Shown: positions 34,023 through 41,543, counted from the first letter of the stretch. The stretch is 47,883 nucleotides of DNA from an uncultured Acetatifactor sp. (GCA_910586215.1 CAJUGH010000010.1:73503-121385), one strand, 5' to 3'. The notes: a model not told the origin generated them from the letters alone. Numbers and translations: made by a program.

Positions 34023-35264
34023 ATGATGGAATCTGGCAAAGAGAAGATGAGGCAGATCAGGCATCTGCTGGTATGGGCTGCCCTGCTTGTGCTGGCACTG
34101 ATTTACAGCAGGGAGGTATTTAGGGGAATCTCTTTTTTCTTCGGTATCCTGCAGCCTTTTTTGTGGGGAGGCGCCATTGCCTTTGCGCTGAATATTCCCA
34201 TGAAATATTATGAGGAAAAGCTGCTGGCACGCTGGAAGGGTAAGGGTGCCGTCAAGATAAAACGTCCAGTATGCCTGGCGCTAGCCATTGTCTCCCTGCT
34301 GCTGGTGGTTTCCCTGGTGGTGGGAACGGTGATGCCGCAGCTTACCAGGACGTTTACCGAGGTGGGGGCAAAAGTTCCGGCGTTTCTTGAGGAAGTGGTG
34401 GAAGAACTGGACGATCTGACCAGGAAATATCCGGAACTGGCCGGACAGGTGGATAAGCTGGAGCAGTTGGAACTTGACTGGCAGTCCATGTTGGACAATG
34501 TGGTTGATTTCCTAAAAAATGGGGCAGGGGATATGCTGACTTCCACTGTTACGGTAGCCAGCAGTATCATATCCGGCGTGGTGAATCTTGTAATCGCTTT
34601 TATATTCGCCCTGTATATCCTGGCCCAGAAGGAACGTCTGGAGAACCAGGGCAGGCGGGTCCTTTCCGCATATCTGCCTGGAAAGGCAGAGGAAAAGATT
34701 CTGGAGGTTTTATCCATGCTTCATGGGAACTTCAGCAGCTTTCTCACAGGTCAGTGCCTGGAGGCGGTGATTCTGGGGATTATGTTCGTGATTGCCATGA
34801 GTATCTTCCAGATGCCTTATGCACTGATGATCGGCGTGCTCATTGCCTTCATGGCCTTGATACCCATTGTAGGGGCCTTTATTGGCTGTGGAGTAGGGGC
34901 GTTTCTGATCCTGATGGATAACCCCCTGCAGGCATTGTGGTTCGTGATCCTGTTCCTGGTACTCCAGCAGATTGAGGGAAACCTGATATATCCGAGGGTC
35001 ATGGGCAATTCCGTGGGACTGCCGGCTATCTGGATTCTGGTGGCAGTGAGCCTGGGCGGCAGTCTGTTCGGTATAGCGGGCATGCTGTTTTTCATTCCGT
35101 TAATGTCTACCTGTTATAGTCTGCTTAGGGAGAATGTCAATGCCAGGAACCGGGAACGGGGTGCCAGATACGTAGAGGTGAAAAAGGTGGGGAAGCAGCC
35201 TCCAGACAAAGCAATCCCTGACAGGCAGTCCCAGGGCAAAAAAGGGATGCAGCATAAAAAATGA
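34023..35264 (+). CDS. AI-2E family transporter (YtvI/PerM-like)
   Basis: A 413-residue integral membrane protein. It has about eight hydrophobic segments: two near 15-65, one at 75-100, and a C-terminal group from 170 to 355. Between them (100-165) is a soluble helical region with EEVVEELDDLTRKYPELAGQ. The block LIPIVGAFIGCGVGAFLIL and QQIEGNLIYPRVMGNSVGLP near the C-terminus is a hallmark of the family. Members export AI-2 or ions, or act in cell envelope homeostasis; substrate unknown. ATG 34023 (or 34026) follows AGGGGAG, 9 bp after pepD, so the two are likely cotranscribed. Confidence 0.9.
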   Translation: MMESGKEKMRQIRHLLVWAALLVLALIYSREVFRGISFFFGILQPFLWGGAIAFALNIPMKYYEEKLLARWKGKGAVKIKRPVCLALAIVSLLLVVSLVVGTVMPQLTRTFTEVGAKVPAFLEEVVEELDDLTRKYPELAGQVDKLEQLELDWQSMLDNVVDFLKNGAGDMLTSTVTVASSIISGVVNLVIAFIFALYILAQKERLENQGRRVLSAYLPGKAEEKILEVLSMLHGNFSSFLTGQCLEAVILGIMFVIAMSIFQMPYALMIGVLIAFMALIPIVGAFIGCGVGAFLILMDNPLQALWFVILFLVLQQIEGNLIYPRVMGNSVGLPAIWILVAVSLGGSLFGIAGMLFFIPLMSTCYSLLRENVNARNRERGARYVEVKKVGKQPPDKAIPDRQSQGKKGMQHKK

Positions 35265-35282
35265 AAAAATTGCAAAAAAGAC

Positions 35283-35311
35283 TTGCATAATTAAAGAAGT
35301 TGCGTTATACT
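35283..35311 (+). promoter_or_regulatory. Promoter of tRNA-Pro
   Basis: TTGCAT (35283-35288), 17-bp spacer, TATACT (35306-35311). Confidence 0.65.
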
Positions 35312-35324
35312 CATAAAGGTGTTA

Positions 35325-35399
35325 CGGGGTGTGGCTCAGCTTGGTTAGAGCGCCGTCTTAGGGAGGCGGAGGTCGCGAGTTCGAATCCCGCCACTCCGA
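35325..35399 (+). tRNA. tRNA-Pro (anticodon AGG)
   Basis: A 75-nt tRNA. CGGGGTG pairs with CACTCCG (one G-U), discriminator A. Anticodon stem CCGTC/GGCGG encloses loop TTAGGGA, giving AGG. T-arm GCGAGTTCGAATCCCGC is standard. The 5' C1-G72 pair is typical of proline. CCA is not encoded. Confidence 0.93.
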
Positions 35400-35407
35400 T
35401 ACAATGG

Positions 35408-35449
35408 AAACTGCCAAAGCCTTGATTTTACTGGGTTCTGGCAGTTTTT
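35408..35449 (+). terminator. Terminator after tRNA-Pro
   Basis: AAACTGCCA (35408-35416) pairs with TGGCAGTTT (35439-35447), T run to 35449. Confidence 0.8.
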
Positions 35450-35883
35450 GCTTATGCCGGTAATCAAAAGGGTAATTTATAGTTCCGCAGAAGACGGTGA
35501 GAATTTTGTTGGAATACGCTTACATTTACCTCAGTTATGTACCACTCTGATATGGGATACCATTCGTATACTACATCTGTGGGCTAAAATCTACTTTTTG
35601 ATGGATCTAAAAAACAGCCTGTCCATGGTCTTGCCTGTTCCATTCAGCCCCTTGATTTCCGTGAGCAATGAGCCAAGCGTCTGCGAAGCAGACATTTGGC
35701 GAATGCTGCGAGAGTCCCATACCCCGCTGCTTGCAGCGGGGTTGTTGGCTTTACGGAAAACCCTGGATTTGCGGCATCCATCAAAAAATGGAAGCAAAGG
35801 GGCTCGAACCCCTCTTTATATGGCCCATAACCCCGCTGTTTCAGCCACTTTGCATATTTCATGACAAATTCCGTGACAAATTC
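35450..35883. other. Chromosome-prophage junction region, no intact gene
   Basis: No convincing gene. It holds a perfect CCCCGCTG-CTTG-CAGCGGGG hairpin (35722-35741), a tRNA 3'-end-like segment (35789-35814), and short open frames on both strands without ribosome sites. The minus strand frames read as low-quality peptides and could be remains of a decayed gene. The left prophage boundary probably lies here. Confidence 0.5.
35789..35814 (-). other. tRNA 3'-end remnant, candidate attL core
   Basis: On the minus strand GAGGGGTTCGAGCCCCTTTG then CTTCCA reads as a T-arm (stem AGGGG/CCCTT, loop TTCGAGC) plus the 3' acceptor strand TGCTTCC and discriminator A, followed by TTTTTT. No matching 5' half (GGAAGCA) exists next to it. 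A lone tRNA 3' end beside an integrase is what integration into a minus strand tRNA would leave at this side. Confidence 0.45.
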
Positions 35884-36876
35884 CTAAAGGATCACGCCCC
35901 TGAGCCGTTCGGCTATCTTCCTCTGGGCTTCGTTATTCCTGTCTTCCATGGAGTGCCGGTATATGGATTTCATCACATGGTCGGTCTCCCAGCCGCCCAT
36001 CCGGAGGATGTCCGCTTCCGGGACATTCATGGCGCTCATTTTCGATGCGAAGTAGTGCCGGAGCTTGTGGATGGAGAAACGTGGAATGCCCAGGGCCTTT
36101 TCAGCCCGCTCCAGGTAATGGGTGATACAGTTCGGGTATCCCCTGTACACGTATCCCCTTTCCCGTATCTTCTCAGCCACTTCCACAGGGATGACGACTT
36201 CCCTGGTGCTGGATGTGGTCTTGGTGGATTTGATGACCCATTCCTTCTGCTCATTGGGTACCATTGCCTTGTTTATATGCACCACGTCCCCTTTTATGTC
36301 CTCCGGCTGCAATGCACAGATCTCTGACCGGCGCATCCCGTAACAGGCCAGGATGATGGGGACCTCATATTCCGTGTCCCTGGCATGCTCCAGGATCCTT
36401 CTGACGTCCTCGTCAGAGGGTATGTATGGTTCCGTCTTGACCTTCTGCGGGAGGGTGGTAGTGAGTCTAAGGTTCGGACAGAACATTCCCAGGACAGCGG
36501 ATATGAGGCTGTGGTGGTTGCGCACTGTCTTCGGGCTGCACTTCCTGGCAACCAGGTTGATCTCCTTCTGCACGTCAATGGCCGTCATGTCACTGATGCG
36601 CATGTCCAGGAATTCATCCGGCGTATTCCGTATGATCGTATTGTATCCCATGATGGTGCTGGGGGACAGTACATTCCTTTTGGATTCTATGTATTTTGCA
36701 TATGCCGTCCGGAATGTCATCACCTCATGCTTCTGCTGCACGTTGTCCAGTTCCCTGGCCATGGCCTGCATGGCTTCCTTCTGGGTGGGCTTGTTTTCGA
36801 ATACGACAGTGTACGTCTGGCCCTTGTACGTCTTTCTGATCCGGTAGGAACCGGACGGCAGTTTTTCGATCTTCAT
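35884..36876 (-). CDS. Prophage tyrosine recombinase (integrase)
   Basis: A 330-residue phage-type integrase. Residues 1-50 are an arm-type DNA-binding domain (KIEKLPSGSYRIRKTYKGQT). Residues 53-135 are the core-binding SAM-like domain. The catalytic domain has Arg182 in CYGMRRSEI, a Lys near 216-219, His270 and Arg273 in HKLRHYFAS, Trp296 in GGWETDHV and the nucleophile Tyr306 in SIYRHS. It would catalyse insertion and excision of the prophage. ATG follows CCAGGAGG. It is transcribed toward the chromosome border, as usual for an integrase next to attL. Confidence 0.95.
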   Translation of the reverse strand: MKIEKLPSGSYRIRKTYKGQTYTVVFENKPTQKEAMQAMARELDNVQQKHEVMTFRTAYAKYIESKRNVLSPSTIMGYNTIIRNTPDEFLDMRISDMTAIDVQKEINLVARKCSPKTVRNHHSLISAVLGMFCPNLRLTTTLPQKVKTEPYIPSDEDVRRILEHARDTEYEVPIILACYGMRRSEICALQPEDIKGDVVHINKAMVPNEQKEWVIKSTKTTSSTREVVIPVEVAEKIRERGYVYRGYPNCITHYLERAEKALGIPRFSIHKLRHYFASKMSAMNVPEADILRMGGWETDHVMKSIYRHSMEDRNNEAQRKIAERLRGVIL

Positions 36877-36971
36877 TGCATCATCCTCCTGGTTATGGTA
36901 TGGTTATCCCGACAGAAGCCCCCGAACCTCTCCCGGATGTGTCCAATTGGGGCACTTTTTGGGCATAAAAA

Positions 36972-37035
36972 TGCCCGGGACAATTGATTTCTGCCCGGGA
37001 AGATGGTACAATTCAGTTGCGAGGTGAGTTGTACC
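36972..37035 (+). promoter_or_regulatory. Promoter with overlapping repeats upstream of the integrase
   Basis: TTGATT (36984-36989), 17-bp spacer, TACAAT (37007-37012) points rightward. TGCCCGGGA occurs at 36972-36980 and 36992-37000 (20-bp period). GGTACAA (37005-37011) and TTGTACC (37029-37035) form an inverted repeat over the -10 box. There is no rightward gene before 38633, so this may make an antisense or small RNA, or be a control site. Confidence 0.45.
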
Positions 37036-37147
37036 GGGCTTCCCGGTGCGGTTCTGTGAAATCCGCTTCTGGTTGGCGCCAGGGGCGGTTTTTCATTGAC
37101 TTTGCAGGGCACCACTGTCAAGCATATTATGTTTTCATGGTGCGGCT

Positions 37148-37163
37148 GTTGCGATGTCGCAAC
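37148..37163. repeat. GTTGCGA-TG-TCGCAAC palindrome
   Basis: A perfect 7-bp inverted repeat just downstream of the TM2 gene stop. GTTGCGA also appears at 37017-37023. The pair could be sites for a prophage regulator or excisionase. Confidence 0.4.
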
Positions 37164-37190
37164 AAGTTTACAAGGGCAGGCTAATATTGT

Positions 37191-37658
37191 TTAGACATAG
37201 TAGGGATTAGGTTTCATGGCAATTGATATGATATCAACAATCCAGCCAATACCAAATAATCCCATGGTGAATATATACAATATTCCCATACCTGCTTTTC
37301 CTTCATAAAATTTGTGGGCACCCAAATAACCTAAAAATATACATAAGCAAAGTGAGACCCATTTATTCTTTGGTATCCCGTAAACGGCGGCTCCCCTTAC
37401 AGAGGAAGATGCTGATGAAGATGCGGCAGCGGAAGCACTGGAAGAATTATTGATGATGATGTTTTTGTCACTCCCGGACAGTTCGCCCACTTGTTTCCCA
37501 CATTTAGGACAGACAACACATTCTTTATCAATTTTCTCCCCACAATGTTGGCAAAACTTTTGATTCGCGGAATTATTGATCGGAGATCCGCAATTAGGAC
37601 ATGATACTGCTTTGTCGGATATTTCTTTTCCACATTCAGGACATAATATAAGAGCCAT
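37191..37658 (-). CDS. Zinc-ribbon and TM2 domain membrane protein
   Basis: A 155-residue protein. It starts with two zinc ribbons: CPECGKEISDKAVSCPNCG (residues 6-24) and FCQHCG...CVVCPKCG (about 35-54). A Ser/Ala-rich linker (70-87) leads to a TM2 domain with two membrane helices (about 98-145), KNKWVSLCLCIFLGYLGAHK then MGILYIFTMGLFGIGWIVDI. TM2 proteins of this kind are frequent in Firmicutes prophages and genomes; function is not defined. The gene is AT-richer than the chromosome around it. AAGGGAG precedes ATG 37658. Confidence 0.88.
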   Translation of the reverse strand: MALILCPECGKEISDKAVSCPNCGSPINNSANQKFCQHCGEKIDKECVVCPKCGKQVGELSGSDKNIIINNSSSASAAASSSASSSVRGAAVYGIPKNKWVSLCLCIFLGYLGAHKFYEGKAGMGILYIFTMGLFGIGWIVDIISIAMKPNPYYV

Positions 37659-37703
37659 AGTATTTCTCCCTTCTTTTTGTAGTTATTAAATCGCCGTGGC
37701 GGT

Positions 37704-38471
37704 TTAATCAGCTGTTATGTTTAAATCCAGTTTGTCGACCACTCTTCCCATACATACGGAATCTTCTGTAAGAGGTATATCATTATATTCTTTGTTCAGT
37801 GATATCAGTCTGTCCTGGCCCAGCTGCTTCACATAAGCCTGGCCGTTGACGTTGAAGATGCCGATCTCACCGATAGCAATCTCACAGGTAGGCTCGATTA
37901 GGAGGATGTCGCCGTCATTGTACAGAGGCTCCATGCTCCGGCCATCCACCTTTACCGCATAGGCTACACGGCGGTATTCTAGGATGTCAGGCATCGTGAT
38001 GCGCTCGGAGTATACATCATCGAAGATGACCTGTCCTGTTCCGGCAGATACGCTGCGGAAGTATTCTATGAGGCGGCCTTTCTCGCTTGCGGCCTTATGT
38101 AGTTCGACTATGGCGGCAGGTGTGGCCTGGTCTAATTGCTTCACACGGTCAGACTCCCACTGGAGGATTGTGTCTACATGCTCCCGGCCAGAATCATCAA
38201 GTGCGCGGTATTTCTTGATATGTTCCATTTCAGAGAACCTTAGTTGATGTGAAGAAAATTTTTCTTTTTCTTCTGTAAGACCCAATAAGTAATCTGCTGA
38301 CACATTGAAAAAATCAGACATTTGTTTTAAAAAAGTATGTCCAGGCTCTCTTGCATCTGTCTCATAATTCCGTAGAGTTGTCTCTGGAATAGAAAGCTTT
38401 TCCGCAAACTTTTTTCTGGTGTTGTATCCATTTTCTTCTCTTAATTGTGTAAGTCGTTTTCCGAAAGTCAT
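37704..38471 (-). CDS. Prophage repressor, XRE helix-turn-helix plus S24 (LexA-like) peptidase domain
   Basis: A 255-residue CI-type repressor. Residues 1-65 are the DNA-binding domain (KKFAEKLSIPETTLRNYETD). The C-terminal S24 domain has catalytic Ser179 in VDGRSMEP and Lys215 in QAYVKQLG, and a possible Ala143-Gly144 self-cleavage site in SVSAGTGQ. This is the layout of repressors that cut themselves after RecA activation, which would make the prophage SOS-inducible. ATG follows AGGAGG. It is divergent from the Cro-like gene across a shared operator region. Confidence 0.93.
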   Translation of the reverse strand: MTFGKRLTQLREENGYNTRKKFAEKLSIPETTLRNYETDAREPGHTFLKQMSDFFNVSADYLLGLTEEKEKFSSHQLRFSEMEHIKKYRALDDSGREHVDTILQWESDRVKQLDQATPAAIVELHKAASEKGRLIEYFRSVSAGTGQVIFDDVYSERITMPDILEYRRVAYAVKVDGRSMEPLYNDGDILLIEPTCEIAIGEIGIFNVNGQAYVKQLGQDRLISLNKEYNDIPLTEDSVCMGRVVDKLDLNITAD

Positions 38472-38493
38472 GAAGAATACCTCCTATGACTTG

Positions 38494-38522
38494 ATTATAT
38501 GTAATGATTTTCAATATGTCAA
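38494..38522 (-). promoter_or_regulatory. Repressor maintenance promoter
   Basis: On the minus strand TTGACA (38522-38517), 17-bp spacer, TATAAT (38499-38494): perfect consensus. Confidence 0.85.
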
Positions 38523-38532
38523 CATTAAAAAA

Positions 38533-38616
38533 CCCAAAATGAGCAATTTATTTCAAAAAGGTATTGACAAAAACCCAAAACGAGATTATTATACATACAC
38601 AAAGCTCGTTTTGAGC
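38533..38616. promoter_or_regulatory. Three operator sites of the CI/Cro switch
   Basis: The motif GCTC-R-TTTTG-R-G appears three times: CCCAAAATGAGC (38533-38544, minus), CCCAAAACGAG (38574-38584, minus) and GCTCGTTTTGAGC (38604-38616, plus). The second sits inside the rightward promoter spacer and the third just past its -10. Repressor binding there would block the early operon. Motif and role are inferred from repetition and position. Confidence 0.7.
38564..38592 (+). promoter_or_regulatory. Rightward early promoter
   Basis: TTGACA (38564-38569), 17-bp spacer, TATTAT (38587-38592). It drives the Cro-like gene and probably the whole early operon. Confidence 0.85.
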
Positions 38617-38632
38617 AGAAAGGAGAGAAAAA

Positions 38633-38851
38633 ATGCTCAATAGTATTGAGGCTGAAAGAGTTAGGAACCAACTTTCAAAAGAGGATATGGCAAAAAAATT
38701 AGGGGTTTCATTGAAGACATATTATAACTGGATAAATGAAGAAACTGACATGCCCATCTCCTTTTTGATCAAAATGTCCCAGATGTTTAGAACTACTACA
38801 GATTATTTACTGGAAGGTGCCACTGGTATGAAGCCGAGGGAGTCGGCATAG
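38633..38851 (+). CDS. Cro-like XRE-family regulator
   Basis: A 72-residue helix-turn-helix protein, EAERVRNQLSKEDMAKKLGV then LKTYYNWINEETDMPISFLI, consisting of little more than the DNA-binding domain. Divergent placement from the S24 repressor and shared operators mark it as the Cro equivalent that favours lytic growth. AAAGGAGAG precedes ATG 38633. Confidence 0.88.
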   Translation: MLNSIEAERVRNQLSKEDMAKKLGVSLKTYYNWINEETDMPISFLIKMSQMFRTTTDYLLEGATGMKPRESA

Positions 38852-38858
38852 GAGGGAG

Positions 38859-39047
38859 GTGAGGGAAACGGTAAAAAGCATGGGAGCGGATGACTTAATA
38901 CATCTATCCATAAGAGAAGAAGGAAGTGGATGGAATCTATATCTGGATGATAAACAAATACATCATGTGGAGAACTATTGCATTGAAAGTTCTACATTAC
39001 CCGGAACTGCAGAACTCTCAATCAAACTGCTTGTTAAATACCCTTAA
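38859..39047 (+). CDS. Small prophage protein, unknown function
   Basis: A 62-residue frame starting at GTG 38859, close behind GGAGGGAGG, 8 bp after the Cro-like gene; ATG 38880 is another possible start. The peptide (IHLSIREEGSGWNLYLDDKQ then IHHVENYCIESSTLPGTAEL) reads as a small beta-rich domain resembling phage proteins of unknown role. Its end overlaps the convergent DUF2513 gene by four bases. Confidence 0.6.
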   Translation: MRETVKSMGADDLIHLSIREEGSGWNLYLDDKQIHHVENYCIESSTLPGTAELSIKLLVKYP

Positions 39048-39406
39048 CCAAGGAATTGCTTAAATGCAATTTCTTTTGCAAGTTCCACAAGAATGGAAAG
39101 CGAAGCGCCAACGCCTTTAGAGAGGGCCTTTTTCCATACAGATTCGTTTCTTATATTTGAGAGAAATTCATGTCCTTTTGGAGACAGGTCGCGAATATCT
39201 GTGTGTGTTCCGCCGGAATAGTAATGTACATCGCAAATAAGCCCTGATTCTTCGCATTGCTTTATATGGTAGATAATCTCTTCATGAGAATAGGCAGATA
39301 AAGAATCAAATGGCGCTTCTTCCTTGTACTCGGTTTGATGGTGGAAATCACTGTGTTCCTCTACGGCAATAAGGATATCACGGATACAATTAGGGTTAAG
39401 CTTCAT
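39044..39406 (-). CDS. DUF2513 domain protein
   Basis: A 120-residue protein with a winged-helix look: KLNPNCIRDILIAVEEHSDF at the start, EEIIYHIKQCEESGLICDVH in the middle and IRDLSPKGHEFLSNIRNESV after it. This is the DUF2513 pattern, common in prophages and immunity regions. The hydrophobic C-terminal helix (ASLSILVELAKEIAFKQFLG) is typical too. AAAGGAG precedes ATG. It runs opposite to the early operon and may be expressed in the lysogen. The function is not known. Confidence 0.82.
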   Translation of the reverse strand: MKLNPNCIRDILIAVEEHSDFHHQTEYKEEAPFDSLSAYSHEEIIYHIKQCEESGLICDVHYYSGGTHTDIRDLSPKGHEFLSNIRNESVWKKALSKGVGASLSILVELAKEIAFKQFLG

Positions 39407-39512
39407 CTTGTTCTCCTTTTAGGGTATTTCAGCATGGCAGTGCTGATAAGGGGATTATAGCACAGAAGCAGGTGAGGCGGTAGGGTTTTTCAAAATCAGA
39501 CAATGGTTCCGG

Positions 39513-39689
39513 GTGGCACATGCCATCCGGGCAGCTAAAGCGGCCATGCCGGCCAGACGGCATGAGGGTCCGAAGCCCCTGGAACTGCTGACGGGCTGCA
39601 TATGCAGGAAGTACCTGCCAGGGAAGGGATACACGCCTGTCCCTCCCCCGGCAGGCCGGGAACCAGGAAAACATGACACGCCCCGGTGA
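39513..39689 (+). CDS. Possible small ORF in the 39407-39824 gap
   Basis: A 58-codon frame from GTG 39513 (AHAIRAAKAAMPARRHEGPK, then PLELLTGCICRKYLPGKGYT) has protein-like composition and lies in the rightward direction. It lacks a clear ribosome binding site. A 26-codon frame with ATG at 39673 follows. Otherwise the 420-bp gap shows nothing definite. Confidence 0.25.
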   Translation: MAHAIRAAKAAMPARRHEGPKPLELLTGCICRKYLPGKGYTPVPPPAGREPGKHDTPR

Positions 39690-39824
39690 AGTGATCCGGC
39701 GTCTGAAAGGTTGCACGACAGCATCCGGCATAGGGCAGGCTGCCACCCTGTAAGCCATGGGGCGTGACATGGACGGGTGGAGGCCTGTGGTATGCAAAAC
39801 CAGCGCAGGAAGGAGGTGACAGGA

Positions 39825-40103
39825 ATGCCAAGGGTAAAACCACTGACCACGGAACAGAAGAGGGAACGCAAGGTCCTGGGACTGACAGAGTGGATTGACG
39901 GACGGATGCACAGGAGGAGGCTGACGCAGACGGACATGGCCAGGGCCCTGGGGATCTCCCAGCAGGCATTTTCCAGCAGGATGAACCCAGAGAAGTACAG
40001 AACCGGGGAGATAAAGGACCCGTTCAGCTACGGGGACCTGCTGGTAATCTTCAAGACCCTGGAGGCCACGCAGGAGGAGAAGGAGCAGCTGATGACGCTG
40101 TGA
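39825..40103 (+). CDS. Small helix-turn-helix prophage protein
   Basis: A 92-residue protein. After a basic N-terminus (KPLTTEQKRERKVLGLTEWI) comes RRRLTQTDMARALGISQQAF, a helix-turn-helix of the XRE kind, then a PFSYGDLLVIFKTLEATQEE tail typical of such phage regulators. AAGGAGGTGACAGG precedes ATG 39825. It may control the early operon. Confidence 0.8.
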   Translation: MPRVKPLTTEQKRERKVLGLTEWIDGRMHRRRLTQTDMARALGISQQAFSSRMNPEKYRTGEIKDPFSYGDLLVIFKTLEATQEEKEQLMTL

Positions 40104-40132
40104 TTCCTCCCAGGGAGGGGAAAGGGGAAGAG

Positions 40133-40318
40133 ATGGCTAAGGACATACTGGAACAGCTGAAGGGGGAGGCCCTGTATGCACAGCGTTCCTTTTCCAGGGA
40201 ACTGCTGTATCAGACTTATGGAAAGGCGCAGATGGCAAGACAGCTTGGGGCCTTGACGCGACCAGGGTTCATGGAGATCAACCACATGACGGAGGGAGTA
40301 CATAAGGCACCAGAATGA
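40133..40318 (+). CDS. Small prophage protein, unknown function
   Basis: A 61-residue frame (AKDILEQLKGEALYAQRSFS..., GKAQMARQLGALTRPGFMEI) starting at ATG 40133 after GGGGAAG. It follows the HTH gene by 30 bp in the early operon. I do not recognise it; composition is protein-like and helical in the first half. Confidence 0.6.
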   Translation: MAKDILEQLKGEALYAQRSFSRELLYQTYGKAQMARQLGALTRPGFMEINHMTEGVHKAPE

Positions 40319-40357
40319 AGAATATTCTGCCATGTGCGGCAGGAAGGAGGAAGGAAC

Positions 40358-40792
40358 ATGAAAAGTGAACTGGCCGGCCTTGCGGATTCCATAGCAAAGC
40401 GGTTGATAGAGGAGGGCTTCACTGTCCAGAGATACAACGCATACACTACAAACAGCATATATTTGAAGTTGGATTATGGTGTATGCAATTCCATAAGGAT
40501 CAGCGACCACCCCGGCAAGAAGCATCTGAAATACCGCTACAACATAGGCACGTTTGTCACGGGGTACCGGGAGGAAAAGGACAGGTACCCGCGCCTGTAT
40601 TACCAGGCGGGGAAGACCCGGAACCTGGTAAGGCGGATCCTCCGGGACAGGGAGGACAAACTGGCCCGGTACGGGCCGGACGGGTACCGCAGGCTGATGC
40701 AGAAGAACAGGCAGGACAATGCCGGGAGCCGGGGGTTCTGGCAGGAGGCGGTGCTGCTGCTGGGAGAAGGGAAGGGAGGGAAGGACGGGTGA
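40358..40792 (+). CDS. Prophage protein, unknown function
   Basis: A 144-residue protein. It starts with a helix (KSELAGLADSIAKRLIEEGF), then strands SIYLKLDYGVCNSIRISDHP and KYRYNIGTFVTGYREEKDRY, then basic helices RNLVRRILRDREDKLARYGP. Alternating strand and basic helix could suit a nucleic-acid-binding role, but no family comes to mind. AAGGAGGAAGGAAC precedes ATG 40358. It ends with a GTGA overlap onto the next gene. Confidence 0.7.
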   Translation: MKSELAGLADSIAKRLIEEGFTVQRYNAYTTNSIYLKLDYGVCNSIRISDHPGKKHLKYRYNIGTFVTGYREEKDRYPRLYYQAGKTRNLVRRILRDREDKLARYGPDGYRRLMQKNRQDNAGSRGFWQEAVLLLGEGKGGKDG

Positions 40793-41010
40793 AGGAATCA
40801 ATCATACAGATCCCCAGGGCCGGTGAATCCTGGGTCATGGGCCTGGTGTCCATGGGGATCCTGGAAGTGACGAAGGACGGGATCCGGTGCAAGGAAAAAG
40901 AAAATGCCCCACTGCTGACCGCGAATCAGAGTGGGACAAAAGAAAAATGCACATACATTCATTATAGGGGATGGGGAAATGGTAAGCGACCCGGCATGTG
41001 CGGACTATAA
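40789..41010 (+). CDS. Small prophage protein, GTG start, overlapping
   Basis: A 73-residue frame from GTG 40789, which overlaps the upstream stop (GTGA) and follows AAGGGAGGGAAGG. The peptide (KESIIQIPRAGESWVMGLVS, MGILEVTKDGIRCKEKENAP) starts like a small beta protein. Its last 32 bp overlap the next gene. Unknown function. Confidence 0.5.
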   Translation: MKESIIQIPRAGESWVMGLVSMGILEVTKDGIRCKEKENAPLLTANQSGTKEKCTYIHYRGWGNGKRPGMCGL

Positions 41011-41362
41011 ATGCATGGAAAGGAAGTACCAGGTGGAAAAAAAATTGGATGACAGGTGGCTGAAGGAAGCCGCCATGAGGGAATTCCTGGATGCCCACAT
41101 AAGGATCCAGGGGATGCAGAAGGAGAAAAATGTATTCTGCGAAGGGATAAGCATGATCGGGCCGGACAGCATGATCGCGTTCCGCGAAGGCGTTGCGGAG
41201 GCCGCGGCCCTTGTGGGTGCGGAACTTAAGGAGGAATACTGGCAGGACACGGAAGAGCACCACTTTGAGTATCCATGGAGGTATTCGTTCACCTATGGCG
41301 GCGTAGAATTCTACATGCTTTCCGAGGAAAGGATGGTGCCGGATAATGATGACACAGACTGA
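40979..41362 (+). CDS. Prophage protein, unknown function
   Basis: A 127-residue acidic protein. A helical start (KYQVEKKLDDRWLKEAAMRE, FLDAHIRIQGMQKEKNVFCE) is followed by GPDSMIAFREGVAEAAALVG and a Trp/Tyr-rich end (EYPWRYSFTYGGVEFYMLSE). ATG 40979 follows AGGGGATGGGG. I do not recognise the family. It lies among the genes leading to DUF1351. Confidence 0.65.
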   Translation: MVSDPACADYKCMERKYQVEKKLDDRWLKEAAMREFLDAHIRIQGMQKEKNVFCEGISMIGPDSMIAFREGVAEAAALVGAELKEEYWQDTEEHHFEYPWRYSFTYGGVEFYMLSEERMVPDNDDTD

Positions 41363-41543
41363 AGTGGAGAATCCCATGGTGGTTGACTGGTGGTGGGACG
41401 AACAGGAATACCGGGTGCCCAGCAGGGCACGGCTGGAGAGGGAAAGACAGGCCTACGAAGAGGCAGAAAGGGAGGGAAGGGTATATGGAGGAAGTAAGGA
41501 CAGTCATCACACAGGAGCAGGCCAGGATATCCAGCAACTTTGA
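41346..41543 (+). CDS. Small prophage protein overlapping two neighbours
   Basis: A 65-residue frame beginning at ATG 41346, inside the end of the previous gene, and overlapping the start of DUF1351 by 59 bp. The peptide has VVDWWWDEQEYRVPSRARLE and an acidic/basic helix. The double overlap suggests translational coupling, but the frame could be spurious. Confidence 0.45.
   Translation: MMTQTEVENPMVVDWWWDEQEYRVPSRARLERERQAYEEAEREGRVYGGSKDSHHTGAGQDIQQL

Noticed and set aside
35370..35399. tRNA-Pro 3' end as the prophage attachment site
   Set aside because: Possible, but the tRNA has its own terminator and 480 bp separate it from the integrase; the isolated tRNA 3' end at 35789-35814 fits better. 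Not excluded without the right border.
36385..36987. Plus strand frame opposite the integrase
   Set aside because: Antisense to conserved integrase motifs; no start signal.
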